Source of the DNA: an uncultured bacterium
GTDB lineage: Bacteria; Desulfobacterota; Binatia; UBA1149; CAITLU01
Direction: 5' to 3'
Assembly: GCA_903893315.1 (NCBI GenBank)
Contig: CAITLU010000002.1
Span: 121,866-185,865 of the forward strand
DNA length: 64,000 nucleotides
Positions within the stretch are counted from its first letter, which is position 1. Each line of letters opens with the position of its first letter. The notes under the pieces are model-generated. The model was not told where the DNA came from. It was given only the letters and a program-made list of their open reading frames with translations, and searched no databases. The translations under genes were made by a program, and so were the position numbers. Of the stretch, positions 9,215 through 17,502 are shown piece after piece.

Positions 9215-9957
9215 GGGCGCGACGCCGCGTCGTCGGCGTTACCACCAGCATCGACACCAAGGGCCGCTGGAAGCAGGGCCGCGACTATCTGTACGTGGCG
9301 CGTGATTATCTGCGCTGCGTGCGCGAAGGCGGGGATTCGCCGGTTCTTGTTTGCCCCGACATCGATCCGGAGGAGGTCCTGCGCGTTTGCGATGCGCTCG
9401 TGCTGAGCGGAGGCGATGACTTGCCTGCTGCGATGTGGGGTGCTGCCCAGGATTCGCGCGCAACCTTGGAGAGTGCGGAACGCATCGCCTGGGAGCGTTC
9501 TGTGCTCGAACTGTTTCTCGCGCGCGGACGTCGTGTGCTGGCGGTCTGCTACGGGATGCAGTTGCTCAACGTCCACCTCGGCGGGAGTCTCATTCAGCAT
9601 CTGCCGTCAGGGTCGGTGACGACAACAGCGGGCGCGACCGCCGTGGGCATCCCGCACGGAGGCGGAGGGGAAGTGGTGCGGCACCGGATCGGGGTCGAAC
9701 CGCGCAGTATACTGGCGTCGCTTGTCGGGGAGGCGGCACTGGTCTCATCGAGTCATCGCCAGGCTGTGTCCAGGGTGGCGCCGGGACTTCGCGCGTGCGC
9801 TTACGCGGACGATGGTGTGGTCGAAGCAATCGAGGGAGACAATGTCCTTGGCGTGCAATGGCACCCGGAGATCGACGACACCGCTAGGTCGGTGTACCGC
9901 TTTCTTTCGCTGCCTCGCGTTGTAGAAGCAGCGATCGCCGCTGTCGCGAGATCCTGA
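9208..9957 (+). CDS. class I glutamine amidotransferase-like, peptidase C26 (PuuD-like)
   Basis: This 249-residue protein resembles gamma-glutamyl-gamma-aminobutyrate hydrolases. LVLSGGDDLPAAMW is the typical N-terminal loop, VLAVCYGMQLLNVHLGGSL carries the nucleophile Cys, and VLGVQWHPEIDD supplies the catalytic His and Glu. It would hydrolyse a gamma-glutamyl bond in polyamine or peptide breakdown. A GTG start at 9208 or 9211 overlaps the end of the preceding M15-like gene. The combination with a putative cell-wall peptidase hints that the substrate could be a muropeptide-derived gamma-glutamyl compound, which is speculation. Confidence 0.85.
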   Translation: MVRARRRVVGVTTSIDTKGRWKQGRDYLYVARDYLRCVREGGDSPVLVCPDIDPEEVLRVCDALVLSGGDDLPAAMWGAAQDSRATLESAERIAWERSVLELFLARGRRVLAVCYGMQLLNVHLGGSLIQHLPSGSVTTTAGATAVGIPHGGGGEVVRHRIGVEPRSILASLVGEAALVSSSHRQAVSRVAPGLRACAYADDGVVEAIEGDNVLGVQWHPEIDDTARSVYRFLSLPRVVEAAIAAVARS

Positions 9958-10184
9958 TGCGATCGCGCGGTGCTCGCCTGGTGCGAAAGCAGCGTGTTGC
10001 GGCGGCGCGCTGCGTTGCACCCCTGTGATTCGGGGCATATAGTCCATGGCTGTTCGGCTCCGGTCCTCAACTGAGAACCGGAGTCGCGGGCGCGCTCATG
10101 GAGAGCGCCGTGGCGGGGGCGCCGGATGGTTACCTCTTGCCGCTTTGCCGAATTCATCAAAGACACTAGGGAGGCAGGGCAAGC

Positions 10185-10748
10185 ATGTCGTATCAACGTT
10201 TTGCTGCAGTTCTTTCGGCCGCCGTATTGGCGGGATTGGCAGTGACCGCTTCAGCCGCTGGCGATTACGGACGTTCGGGTCCTTACGTGGCAGGTGGCGG
10301 GGTCTATGTGTTCGAGAATATCAACGAGCCTGACTACCTCGGGAGCGCCGACAACAGCTGGGGGTACAACCTCAAGGGCGGCTACCGATTCAATCAGATC
10401 TTCGCGTTGGAGGCCGAGTGGGAGCAGTGGCTGAGCTTTGACTACAGCCCCGCCGGTCATTTCGACGCTTGGATGTTTGGAGTCAGTGGTAAGGCTTTCT
10501 TCAGTGACGGACCTATTCAGCCCTACGTCCTGGCCGGTGTTGGTTGGATGGGCGGAAAGGACACGGCTCGGACTCCACGCCAGATAGATACGACAGACCT
10601 CGGGCTTCGGTTCGGCGGCGGCATCGACTTCTATGCTTCGCGGAACTGGGCGATCACAGCCGAGGCTGGCTACGTACTGGGGACTGCGGGGCTGAGCGAC
10701 TACGACCTCATTCCGGTCAGCCTTGGAGTCGTCTACCGCTTCTACTAG
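10185..10748 (+). CDS. outer-membrane beta-barrel protein (OMP paralogue 1)
   Basis: This 187-residue protein has a signal peptide (AAVLAGLAVTASA) and alternating aromatic/hydrophobic strands such as GPYVAGGGVYVFE, NSWGYNLKGGYRFNQ, FALEAEWEQW and a C-terminal strand ending in VYRFY. A C-terminal aromatic residue is the usual BamA targeting signal. It belongs to the same 8-stranded OmpA/OmpW-like barrel type as the two genes that follow, sharing FALEAEWE, QPYVLAGVGWM and the IPVSLGVVYRFY end. AGGGAGG precedes the start. Function is unknown: structural, adhesion or small-molecule permeation. Confidence 0.85.
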   Translation: MSYQRFAAVLSAAVLAGLAVTASAAGDYGRSGPYVAGGGVYVFENINEPDYLGSADNSWGYNLKGGYRFNQIFALEAEWEQWLSFDYSPAGHFDAWMFGVSGKAFFSDGPIQPYVLAGVGWMGGKDTARTPRQIDTTDLGLRFGGGIDFYASRNWAITAEAGYVLGTAGLSDYDLIPVSLGVVYRFY

Positions 10749-10956
10749 GAGTTAGTGATGCTGACGCGCGGGGAGGCTTCTTGCAGTAGAGGTTCCCATG
10801 CGCATTGCCCTCGTGGCATTGGCCCGCTACAATCGCTTCCGAGCGGAGGGGTGGTGGCGGGCCTTGGAGGGCTTCCACTTGGTAAAACGTCGGACCTGTC
10901 GGGCGTGGCTATCAAAGGCCCTGCGCTATTTGCGTAATCAAATAGGAGAAAACCAA

Positions 10957-11694
10957 ATGAAGAAGGAAGTCGTATCGCTCTTTTGCGTGTTTGCCCTGTT
11001 GGGCGGCACGACCGCAGCTTTCGCCGGCGCGTACGGTGAGAAAGAACAGCCCGAAGAATTGCCCGCCTCGCCGCCTCCGGCTCCGGCCATGGCTGCCCCC
11101 GTGGAAGACTTCGCCGCGGCCGGGCCCTACGTTCAACTCGGCGGCGTGTACGCCATCGAGAACTTCGACAACTTGGTAAGTGAGTGGACCATTTACCAGG
11201 GTGGCGATCCTCTTGAGAGAGTGGACACCAAGGTCGACAACTCCTGGGGATACCAGATTCGCGCCGGCTACCGCATCAACCGTTTTGTGGCGGTCGAGGC
11301 CGAATGGGAGCACGACGTCGATTTCAACGGCCAGATCAAGGGCAAGGACAGCGGAGACGTATACTCGAAAGGGTCCGGCTCCGCTTACGCGCTGACAGCC
11401 AACGGGAAGTTCTACCCCATCACCGGTTGCATTCAGCCGTACGCCTTGGTCGGCGCCGGGTGGGTCAATGCCCAGAATAACCTGCACACGACCGAGCCGT
11501 GCGTTGATTGTGATCTGAACCAGGACAGGGACGCCTTCGGCTTCCGTTTCGGTCTGGGAGTAGAGACCTACGTCACGCGGAACATCGGCTTTGCGGCTGA
11601 GGCCGGCTACGTCCTGCCGGTCACGGGCGCGTTGAGCGACTACGGGGTCGATACGATCCCGGTGAGTCTGAGCGCGTTCTACCGTTTCAACTAG
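10957..11694 (+). CDS. outer-membrane beta-barrel protein (OMP paralogue 2)
   Basis: The ATG at 10957, preceded by ATAGGAGAAAACCAA, is chosen over an upstream ATG because it starts a clear signal peptide (MKKEVVSLFCVFALLGG, cleavage near AFA). The mature 245-residue precursor has a Pro-rich linker (PEELPASPPPAPAMAAP) and a barrel with strands GPYVQLGGVYAIENF, NSWGYQIRAGYRIN, FVAVEAEWEHD and a terminal SLSAFYRFN. It is a close tandem paralogue of the gene at 11838: signal peptide and linker are nearly identical. Cys pair CVDC is unique to this copy. Role unknown. Confidence 0.87.
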   Translation: MKKEVVSLFCVFALLGGTTAAFAGAYGEKEQPEELPASPPPAPAMAAPVEDFAAAGPYVQLGGVYAIENFDNLVSEWTIYQGGDPLERVDTKVDNSWGYQIRAGYRINRFVAVEAEWEHDVDFNGQIKGKDSGDVYSKGSGSAYALTANGKFYPITGCIQPYALVGAGWVNAQNNLHTTEPCVDCDLNQDRDAFGFRFGLGVETYVTRNIGFAAEAGYVLPVTGALSDYGVDTIPVSLSAFYRFN

Positions 11695-11715
11695 ACTGCA
11701 CCCTTGCCGGGTGTT

Positions 11716-11752
11716 CGCGAGCGTCCCTGTCTCACAAGGCACGGCGCTCGCG
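11716..11752 (+). other. hairpin in the leader between OMP paralogues 2 and 3
   Basis: CGCGAGCG at 11716-11723 pairs exactly with CGCTCGCG at 11745-11752. It lies upstream of the stronger terminator-like hairpin at 11774-11826, giving the 143-nt gap between the two barrel genes two consecutive stem-loops. Confidence 0.4.
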
Positions 11753-11773
11753 GACTTCCCGCTTTTCCGAGCG

Positions 11774-11826
11774 CGTTCTCATGATTCAAAGCGCGTAGTG
11801 CTTCGAATCATGAGAACGTTTTTTTT
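11774..11826 (+). terminator. strong intrinsic terminator abutting the next start codon
   Basis: Arms 11774-11787 and 11805-11818 are a perfect 14-bp inverted repeat around a 17-nt loop that can itself pair further (AAGC/GCTT). Eight consecutive T residues follow (11819-11826). This is a textbook Rho-independent terminator, but only 11 nt separate its last T from the ATG of the following barrel gene at 11838, leaving no room for a separate promoter. It may act as an attenuator. Confidence 0.85.
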
Positions 11827-11837
11827 GGGGAAATGAG

Positions 11838-12518
11838 ATGAAGAAAGAGATCGTTTCGCTCTGTTGCGTGCTTGCCCTGCTGGGCGGCACGACTGCTGCC
11901 TTTGCTGGCGCCTACGGCGAACGGGAGCAGCCAGAAGAACTTCCTTCATCAGCTCCCGCGGTCCCGGCCGTCGCACCGGCCCCGGCGGAGACTTTCGGCG
12001 CGTCCGGATCCTACATCGAGATTGGCGGCGTGTACGTCATCGAGAATTTCGATGCCAGCAGCAACGCAGCGAGCATGGACGACGACAACGCGCGTACTCC
12101 GCCGCTACCTGTCACGTCATACCGTAACTCCGGCGGTTACCAACTGCGTGCCGGCTACCGAATTGCTCCATGGGTCGCTGTCGAAGGCGAGTGGGAGCAG
12201 GATCTCAATTTCCGAGACAGCGTCGAAGCCTCCGTTTACGACCTGACTGTTAATGGGAAGTTCTACCCGTTCGCTTCTCGGGTTCAGCCCTACGCCTTGG
12301 TCGGGATGGGGTGGGTCAATGGCTTGAATGATGGATCAAGTCACGAGAACGAGAACTCTCTGGGTTTCCGTTTCGGGCTCGGGGTTGATGTGTACATCAC
12401 GAAAAGCATCGGGGTAGCAGCCGAAGCCAGCTACGTGCTGCCAGCCACCGGTTATCTGAGTGATCACGGTTTCGATACGATTCCGGTGAGCCTGAACCTC
12501 TTCTACCGCTTCTCCTAA
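11838..12518 (+). CDS. outer-membrane beta-barrel protein (OMP paralogue 3)
   Basis: This 226-residue precursor starts MKKEIVSLCCVLALLGG, almost the same signal peptide as the preceding paralogue, then a Pro/Ala linker (EELPSSAPAVPAV) and an 8-strand-type barrel: GSYIEIGGVYVIENF, GGYQLRAGYRIAPW, VAVEGEWEQD, VQPYALVGMGWVNG and the terminal SLNLFYRFS. It is encoded directly behind a strong hairpin plus T8, so its expression probably depends on read-through or antitermination of the upstream transcript. Function unknown; recent gene duplication is evident. Confidence 0.87.
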   Translation: MKKEIVSLCCVLALLGGTTAAFAGAYGEREQPEELPSSAPAVPAVAPAPAETFGASGSYIEIGGVYVIENFDASSNAASMDDDNARTPPLPVTSYRNSGGYQLRAGYRIAPWVAVEGEWEQDLNFRDSVEASVYDLTVNGKFYPFASRVQPYALVGMGWVNGLNDGSSHENENSLGFRFGLGVDVYITKSIGVAAEASYVLPATGYLSDHGFDTIPVSLNLFYRFS

Positions 12519-12551
12519 ATCTCGGCGGTTCAACAGTTTGCAAGGAAAAAT

Positions 12552-12590
12552 GGCCGGCTCGGTGACGAGGGGCCGGCCGTTCTCGTTTGT
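12552..12590 (+). terminator. probable terminator after OMP paralogue 3
   Basis: GGCCGG and CCGGCC flank an inner CTCG/CGAG stem (12552-12578), followed by GTTCTCGTTTG. It lies 34 nt downstream of the barrel gene stop. The stem contains a bulge, so this is less certain than the second hairpin at 12693. Confidence 0.5.
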
Positions 12591-12692
12591 GCGCCCAGAG
12601 CAGGCGTGGCGGTGCCGGCGCCTGCATACCTTGGCCGACGGCGTCAGCAGGTGTTAGGCCGACCGGCTCGCGAGTCGCTGCCGCACGCAGGT

Positions 12693-12733
12693 ACAAGAAA
12701 GCCCCGAGGCGGTGTGCCCCGGGGCTTTCTTGT
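12693..12733. terminator. bidirectional terminator between convergent OMP genes
   Basis: A perfect 14-bp inverted repeat (12693-12706 and 12720-12733) around a 13-nt loop carries AAGAAA and TTTCTT at its outer ends, so each strand ends in a U-rich run. It separates the rightward barrel genes from the leftward barrel gene ending at 12781. Confidence 0.8.
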
Positions 12734-12780
12734 GAGCGGCGCCGGATGCCGCAGGTCTCGCTGGTTCGGGCGCGGTTCGT

Positions 12781-13581
12781 CTACTCGACGACGATTCCGC
12801 CCATGTCGTTGCCGCTGCGGGGCTTACCCTGGCCGAAGTAGTCGTAGAAGCCCACTACCACCGACGCTGTGACGGTATCGACGTTGGTCTTGTCGATGCT
12901 GAAAAAGCGCTGGTATTCGGTACGAAGCAGCACGTTGTCCGTGACCTGATACTGCAAGCCCACACTTGCGGTCAGTGATTCCCCGCTGTCCTTGGTGGGG
13001 TTGACGGCCTGCAGGTGGCCGAAAGGGCAGGTGACCTTGTTGCCGTCCCTGTGGCACGTCGAATCTGCGTGGCTGGAGTAGAAATAGGCGCCGATGCCGC
13101 CGATGCCGGTCAGGCCGTCCAGACCGATGCGGTCCATGCCCAGGCTGTGCCAGAAACGCAGGCGAGCTTCGAGGCCGTCCACCGAGAGCTCCGTGGTGTT
13201 GAAATCGGTAGAGTTGAGCTGGTCGGTCGCCGAGAAACCACCGAGATTGGTCCAGCCGACTTCGAAGCCCAGCCAGTCGTCCAGGCGGTAGCCGGCGAAG
13301 GCGCTCCAGAGAAGGTCCTTGCCGCTTCCGACGTTATCGGGCGCAAAGCCTGACTCCCACAGGACGGAGTTAGCTTGGGGTTCCCAGACTGAAAGCCCCA
13401 GTGAGCCTCCCGCGTACAACCCTCGCGGCTTGTCCGCATTCGCGTCGGCAGGCGCAGCCGCGCCACTGGTCGCAGCCACGCCCTGGTCCACAGCGATGTC
13501 ATCCGCTGCCACCGCGGCGGAAGCAGCCAGCAAAGCAAGTCCAAGCAGCGACGAACCCAACAACAAAGCCCTCTTCTTCAT
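12781..13581 (-). CDS. OmpA-like outer-membrane beta-barrel protein
   Basis: The ATG at 13581, with GGAGGGACCG just before it, begins a signal peptide (MKKRALLLGSSLLGLALLAASA). The 266-residue protein has barrel strands GLYAGGSLGLSVWEP, FAGYRLDDWLGFEVGWTNLGGF, LGLQYQVTDNVLLRTEYQRFF and VTASVVVGFYDYF, resembling the transmembrane domain of OmpA. There is no C-terminal OmpA peptidoglycan-binding domain. A Cys pair (TCHRDGNKVTC) probably closes an extracellular loop. It is not close to the three tandem barrels upstream. Role unknown. Confidence 0.83.
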   Translation of the reverse strand: MKKRALLLGSSLLGLALLAASAAVAADDIAVDQGVAATSGAAAPADANADKPRGLYAGGSLGLSVWEPQANSVLWESGFAPDNVGSGKDLLWSAFAGYRLDDWLGFEVGWTNLGGFSATDQLNSTDFNTTELSVDGLEARLRFWHSLGMDRIGLDGLTGIGGIGAYFYSSHADSTCHRDGNKVTCPFGHLQAVNPTKDSGESLTASVGLQYQVTDNVLLRTEYQRFFSIDKTNVDTVTASVVVGFYDYFGQGKPRSGNDMGGIVVE

Positions 13582-13719
13582 CGGTCCCTCCGTAAGCATT
13601 CCTCTATGAGTGTCGTGTCCTGCAGCCGCTCCGCGATCCGCCGCGTGCGCGGCGGAGAAGCGTCTGAGGCCCGTTGCTTCTTAGCATCCGGTCCGAGGGT
13701 CGGCAATGCTCGCGCCACT

Positions 13720-14406
13720 TCAAAATGCCGTGCCCCGCGGGCGCGACAGGGCTCCCATCGCACGCACGAGTTGATCGCGCAGGATGTCATCCGAGCGAGC
13801 GGTCCATCCCCTGGTTTCCACCAGCAGCGGACGCAGCAGGTTAAAGCCTAGTACCGCGCTCATCAGCAGGGTGGTCAGTACGGCCGCGTCGAGGCGCGGA
13901 GCGCTTGGCATTCCCTCGCGCATCTTTTCGATCATCGCGTCGAGAGCAGCACGGTCCGGCTCGGAATCCTTGGACACCTCTTCGGCGGTCAGCAGCCCGG
14001 TGAGCAGGCCCCAGCCCATCAGGCGGGCGAAGCCGGGCTTGGTGGCGAACGTGTCGAAAACTACGCGAACCGCCGGTGCGCCGGGATCCCAGAAATGCCC
14101 GGCCTCCTGGATGCGCTGGATCTCTCGCCCCATCGCGCGAAGCGTACGCTGGAGCACCGCCCTTAGCAGCCCATTCTTGCCGCCGAAATAATGGTGGATG
14201 AGGCCGAACGACACTCCGGCTTCGCGGCCGAGCTCGGCCAGGCCGAAACCGTCCGGTCCCTTGCGGTCGAGCAGGGCCTCGGCCGCATCGAGGATATCCG
14301 TGATGGTCTGCTCGCGGTTGCGCCGACGCGGCGGCCGCGTGCTGCTCGGGGTGCGTGCCCGCCGATCGGCGTTCGTCGACTTGGGCACGATGATGTCCTC
14401 GCGCAA
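13720..14406 (-). CDS. TetR family transcriptional regulator
   Basis: This 228-residue repressor has an N-terminal helix-turn-helix (about 30-75) with FGLAELGREAGVSFGLIHHYFGGKNGLLRAV, described here in two adjacent segments of the same domain, and a ligand-binding C-terminal domain. It sits immediately downstream of, and in the same direction as, the MaoC and SDR genes (6-nt gap to the MaoC stop), so it probably controls this beta-oxidation cluster with an acyl-CoA as effector, as known for FadR/KstR-type TetR proteins. Ligand and operator are inferred only. Confidence 0.87.
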   Translation of the reverse strand: MREDIIVPKSTNADRRARTPSSTRPPRRRNREQTITDILDAAEALLDRKGPDGFGLAELGREAGVSFGLIHHYFGGKNGLLRAVLQRTLRAMGREIQRIQEAGHFWDPGAPAVRVVFDTFATKPGFARLMGWGLLTGLLTAEEVSKDSEPDRAALDAMIEKMREGMPSAPRLDAAVLTTLLMSAVLGFNLLRPLLVETRGWTARSDDILRDQLVRAMGALSRPRGTAF

Positions 14407-14411
14407 TCCGC

Positions 14412-15275
14412 CTAGCGAAGAACCACGCGCGCGTTCTTCACGACCGCCAGACCGCGTTCCTTCACCTTGGCCTCGCAGAGGATTTCAGTGTCTGACTCTT
14501 TCCACATCTGCACGACGATGGTTTCGCCCGGCATCACCGGAGCCGAGAAGCGCGCCTTGATCGAGCGGAAGCGCGTCGGATCTCCGTCGCAGAAGGCATC
14601 GATGACGCCGCGTCCGACGTTCCCGAACGTGCAGAGACCGTGCAGGATAGGGCGATCGAATCCGCCGACGGCGGCGAACTGCGGGTCGATGTGGAGAGGG
14701 TTATAGTCGCCGCTGAGACGGTACAGGATCGCCTGGTGCGGCATCGTCGGATACTCGCGCACGGCGTCGGGCTCGCGGGCGGGAGCGTCGTTGCCCGGTG
14801 CCGGTCCGGACGGGCCGCCGAATCCGCCTTCGCCGCGCACGAAAACTCCGAACTCGTTCTTGAACAGGTCCTGGCCGCCCTTCACCTTGGTGATTGCTTC
14901 GAGCGTGACCAGGGCGCCCTTGCCCTTGTCGTACACGCCGGTGACCTTGGCCGAAGTGACGGTGTCGGCACTAGTCGGTATCTCTTTGCAGAGTACCTCC
15001 GTGTACTGCTCGCCGTGCAGGATCATCATCGGATTGATGTCGAAGCCGGAGACCGACATCACGCCGGTAAGCGCGGGGAACGCCGGAATCACGCCGTAGG
15101 TCGGGATCGCCTTGAGCCCGTTCTCGTAGGTGTAACGCAGGACGTTTTCACTGGTCGGGATCTCGCCGACGCCGACTCCGAGCCCGAGCGCGTAAAGGAT
15201 GATGTCGCGCTCCCCCCACTCGAAAGGCATTTCGGCGAGTTGCTGGCCAAGGACTTTCTGCACATCAATGGGCAT
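14412..15275 (-). CDS. MaoC-family enoyl-CoA hydratase 2 (MFE-2 hydratase part)
   Basis: The ATG at 15275 with AGGAG upstream gives 287 residues starting MPIDVQKVLGQQL. An N-terminal hotdog (about 1-140) precedes a C-terminal MaoC domain with the hydratase-2 motif YRLSGDYNPLHIDPQFA and DRPILHGLCTFG, where Asp and His are the catalytic pair. It matches the hydratase-2 half of eukaryotic peroxisomal multifunctional enzyme type 2. The gene downstream of the SDR that matches the dehydrogenase half forms the same pathway step pair: hydration of enoyl-CoA then oxidation of 3-hydroxyacyl-CoA. Confidence 0.87.
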   Translation of the reverse strand: MPIDVQKVLGQQLAEMPFEWGERDIILYALGLGVGVGEIPTSENVLRYTYENGLKAIPTYGVIPAFPALTGVMSVSGFDINPMMILHGEQYTEVLCKEIPTSADTVTSAKVTGVYDKGKGALVTLEAITKVKGGQDLFKNEFGVFVRGEGGFGGPSGPAPGNDAPAREPDAVREYPTMPHQAILYRLSGDYNPLHIDPQFAAVGGFDRPILHGLCTFGNVGRGVIDAFCDGDPTRFRSIKARFSAPVMPGETIVVQMWKESDTEILCEAKVKERGLAVVKNARVVLR

Positions 15276-15387
15276 CGGTTCGGCTCCTGGTTGAGAGAGT
15301 CGGAAGTGTTTGTCCGCAGTGTGCGGCGGTCGATAGATGGGAATTGTGCGGAGGCGAGGCTTGGGTCGCCTCCGCACGGAATGGCGA

Positions 15388-16299
15388 TCAGCCCAGACAG
15401 TGTGCCAACGTTGCCTGCGTCGACTCTCCGATGAGCCGCGTGATCTTGGCGTCGCTCATGTCGTTGATCTGCGCCCAGGCTGCAGCGACGGATTCGACGT
15501 TGATCTGGTCGGGATCCATCGCGAGGCCCTTGGAACGCACCCACTCGATGCGCGACACCGCGCCGGCGCCCACTTCGTACACCTCGCCGTTGACGTCGAT
15601 GCCCTCAGAGCAGAGGTAGACGACCAGGGGCGATACGCACTCGGGCTTCAGCTTCTCGAGGATGTTCGGCGGCATCAGCGATTCGGTCATGCGGCTGGCC
15701 GCCACCGGCGCGATGATGTTGACGCGGATGTTGTACTTGTCGCCTTCGAGCGCCAGCGTCTGACCGAGACCCACCAGACCCATCTTGGCGGCGGAGTAGT
15801 TGGTCTGCCCGAAATTGCCGTAGATGCCCGAGGCCGAGGAAGTGAGCACCACGCGGCCATACTTCTGCTCACGCATGAGAGGCCAGGCGGCCTTGGTGCA
15901 GTAGTAGGAGCCTTTGACGTGGACGGCGAATACGACGTCCCAGTCCGCATCGGTCATGTTGACGAAAGACTTGTCGCGTAGGATTCCGGCGTTGTTCACC
16001 AGGATGTCGATGCGCCCGAACGCATCGACGGCGCTCTTTACGATGCCGGCCGCGCCGGCTTCGGTGGACACCGAGTCGTAGTTGGCGACCGCGTTGCCGC
16101 CAGCAGCTTTGATTTCGGTGACGACCTGATCGGCCATCTCCGAACCTTTGCCGGTGCCGTCGAACTTGCCGCCGAGGTCGTTGACCACGACGTTGGCGCC
16201 GTGCTTTGCGAAGAGCAGTGCGTGGGTACGGCCGAGGCCGCCGCCTGCACCGGTGATGACCGCCGTGCGGCCTTTTAGCCCAAAGGGATCGTTAGCCAT
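15388..16299 (-). CDS. SDR 3-hydroxyacyl-CoA dehydrogenase (MFE-2 dehydrogenase part)
   Basis: This 303-residue classical SDR is most like the dehydrogenase domain of 17beta-HSD4/MFE-2. It has VITGAGGGLGRTHALLFA for NAD binding, VNDLGG after beta2, NNAGILRDKSF, the catalytic Ser in LTSSASGIYG and Tyr-x3-Lys in NYSAAKMGLVGLG. The C-terminal extension VYEVGAGAVSRIEW is also MFE-2-like. GGAGGAATAACGTCC precedes its ATG. It is followed by the hydratase-2 gene and a TetR gene in one leftward operon, and is divergent from the ACAD pair at 16386. Confidence 0.9.
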   Translation of the reverse strand: MANDPFGLKGRTAVITGAGGGLGRTHALLFAKHGANVVVNDLGGKFDGTGKGSEMADQVVTEIKAAGGNAVANYDSVSTEAGAAGIVKSAVDAFGRIDILVNNAGILRDKSFVNMTDADWDVVFAVHVKGSYYCTKAAWPLMREQKYGRVVLTSSASGIYGNFGQTNYSAAKMGLVGLGQTLALEGDKYNIRVNIIAPVAASRMTESLMPPNILEKLKPECVSPLVVYLCSEGIDVNGEVYEVGAGAVSRIEWVRSKGLAMDPDQINVESVAAAWAQINDMSDAKITRLIGESTQATLAHCLG

Positions 16300-16351
16300 G
16301 GACGTTATTCCTCCGGAGAAAGTAGGGTGGACGGACCATATGCAGGGTCTT

Positions 16352-16368
16352 GCAAATAGTAAAATTGC
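16352..16368. promoter_or_regulatory. candidate TetR operator in divergent promoter
   Basis: GCAAATAGTAAAATTGC is an imperfect palindrome (outer GCAA/TTGC plus one inner pair) in the 86-bp gap between the SDR gene and the ACAD pair. It overlaps a TAAAAT that could be a -10 element for the rightward ACAD genes. Location and symmetry fit a TetR site, but with no second copy seen the call is weak. Confidence 0.25.
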
Positions 16369-16385
16369 GTGGGAAGAGTCCGCGC

Positions 16386-17501
16386 ATGGACTTCGGTTTC
16401 AGCGCGGATCAAGAGCAGCTCAAGGCACAGGTGCGACGGTTTCTCGACAGCGAATGTCCGATGGACCGGGTGCGCCAGGTGATGGCCGCCAAGGAATCCC
16501 ACGACCGTGGTCTGTGGAGCAAGATCGCCGAACTTGGTTGGCCGGCGCTCACGGTTCCCGAGTCCTTCGGCGGCCTCGGCATGCGCTGGGAAGACCTGGT
16601 GGTAATTGCAGAGGAGATGGGCCGCAGCCTCTTTCCGTCTCCGTTTCTTGCCAGTGCGGTGGCGGCCCGTGCGATCGCCTTGATGGGCAGCGAGGGACAG
16701 AAGTCCCGGTGGCTGCCTCTGCTCGCGTCCGGCGACCTGATCGCGACACTCGCGATTCTGGAAGACAGCGACGACCTGTCAGCGGCCGGCATCGGTCTTG
16801 TGGCCGAGAGCGACGGCGAACATGTCGTGCTCAGCGGCAGCAAGATGTTCATTCCCCACGCTCAGGCCGCCGGTCTGCTGCTGGTTGCGGCGCGCGAACA
16901 CGGCGGCATCAGTCTCTTCGCCGTACCGGCCGACGCGGCTGGTGTCACCGTGACGCCGCTGCGTCTCATTGACCAGAGCCAGCGTGCTGCGCGGGTTACA
17001 CTGGCTGCGGTGGTCGTGGAGTCCTCGGATCGGATCGGTGAGCCGGGCGCCGTCTGGAGCGACCTGGCTGCGGTGCTGGATGCCGGCACGGTGGTGCTGG
17101 CGGCCGAGATGGTCGGTGCCGCCGATGCAGCTCTGAGGCTTGCCGCCGAGTACGCCAAGGTGCGCAAGCAGTTCGGTCATCCCATCGGAAGGTTCCAGGG
17201 CGTCAAGCACCGCCTCGCCGAGATTCTGGTCGATATCGAGTCGTCGCGCTCGCTCGTCTACTTCGCTTCGTGGGCCGTCGATCACCAGGAAGATCCGCGC
17301 GGCGCAGTATCGATGGCGAAGGCCTACGCATCTCAGGCTCTGGATCGCGCCGGAGAAGAAGGCATTCAGATCCACGGTGCGATCGGTTTTACCTGGGAGT
17401 GCGACGCGCAACTCTACTACAAGCGTGGGCGCTACTGCCGAAACCTGGCAGGATCGCCCGAATACCACCACGAACGTTTGCTCAGCGTGCAGGGGATCTG
17501 A
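16386..17501 (+). CDS. acyl-CoA dehydrogenase, smaller subunit of a probable heteromeric pair
   Basis: The ATG at 16386 (MDFGFSADQEQLKAQV) gives a 371-residue ACAD. It shows YAKVRKQFGHPIGRFQGVKH, LVYFASWAVDH and the C-terminal block IHGAIGFTWECDAQLYYKR instead of a YEGT-type catalytic loop. Genes of this short class typically pair with an adjacent ~400-residue ACAD to form alpha2beta2 enzymes such as FadE26-27 or ChsE1-E2 of mycobacterial steroid catabolism. Only 1 nt separates its stop from the next ACAD start. The substrate, perhaps a branched or cyclic acyl-CoA, is an inference. Confidence 0.9.
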   Translation: MDFGFSADQEQLKAQVRRFLDSECPMDRVRQVMAAKESHDRGLWSKIAELGWPALTVPESFGGLGMRWEDLVVIAEEMGRSLFPSPFLASAVAARAIALMGSEGQKSRWLPLLASGDLIATLAILEDSDDLSAAGIGLVAESDGEHVVLSGSKMFIPHAQAAGLLLVAAREHGGISLFAVPADAAGVTVTPLRLIDQSQRAARVTLAAVVVESSDRIGEPGAVWSDLAAVLDAGTVVLAAEMVGAADAALRLAAEYAKVRKQFGHPIGRFQGVKHRLAEILVDIESSRSLVYFASWAVDHQEDPRGAVSMAKAYASQALDRAGEEGIQIHGAIGFTWECDAQLYYKRGRYCRNLAGSPEYHHERLLSVQGI

Positions 17502-17502
17502 C

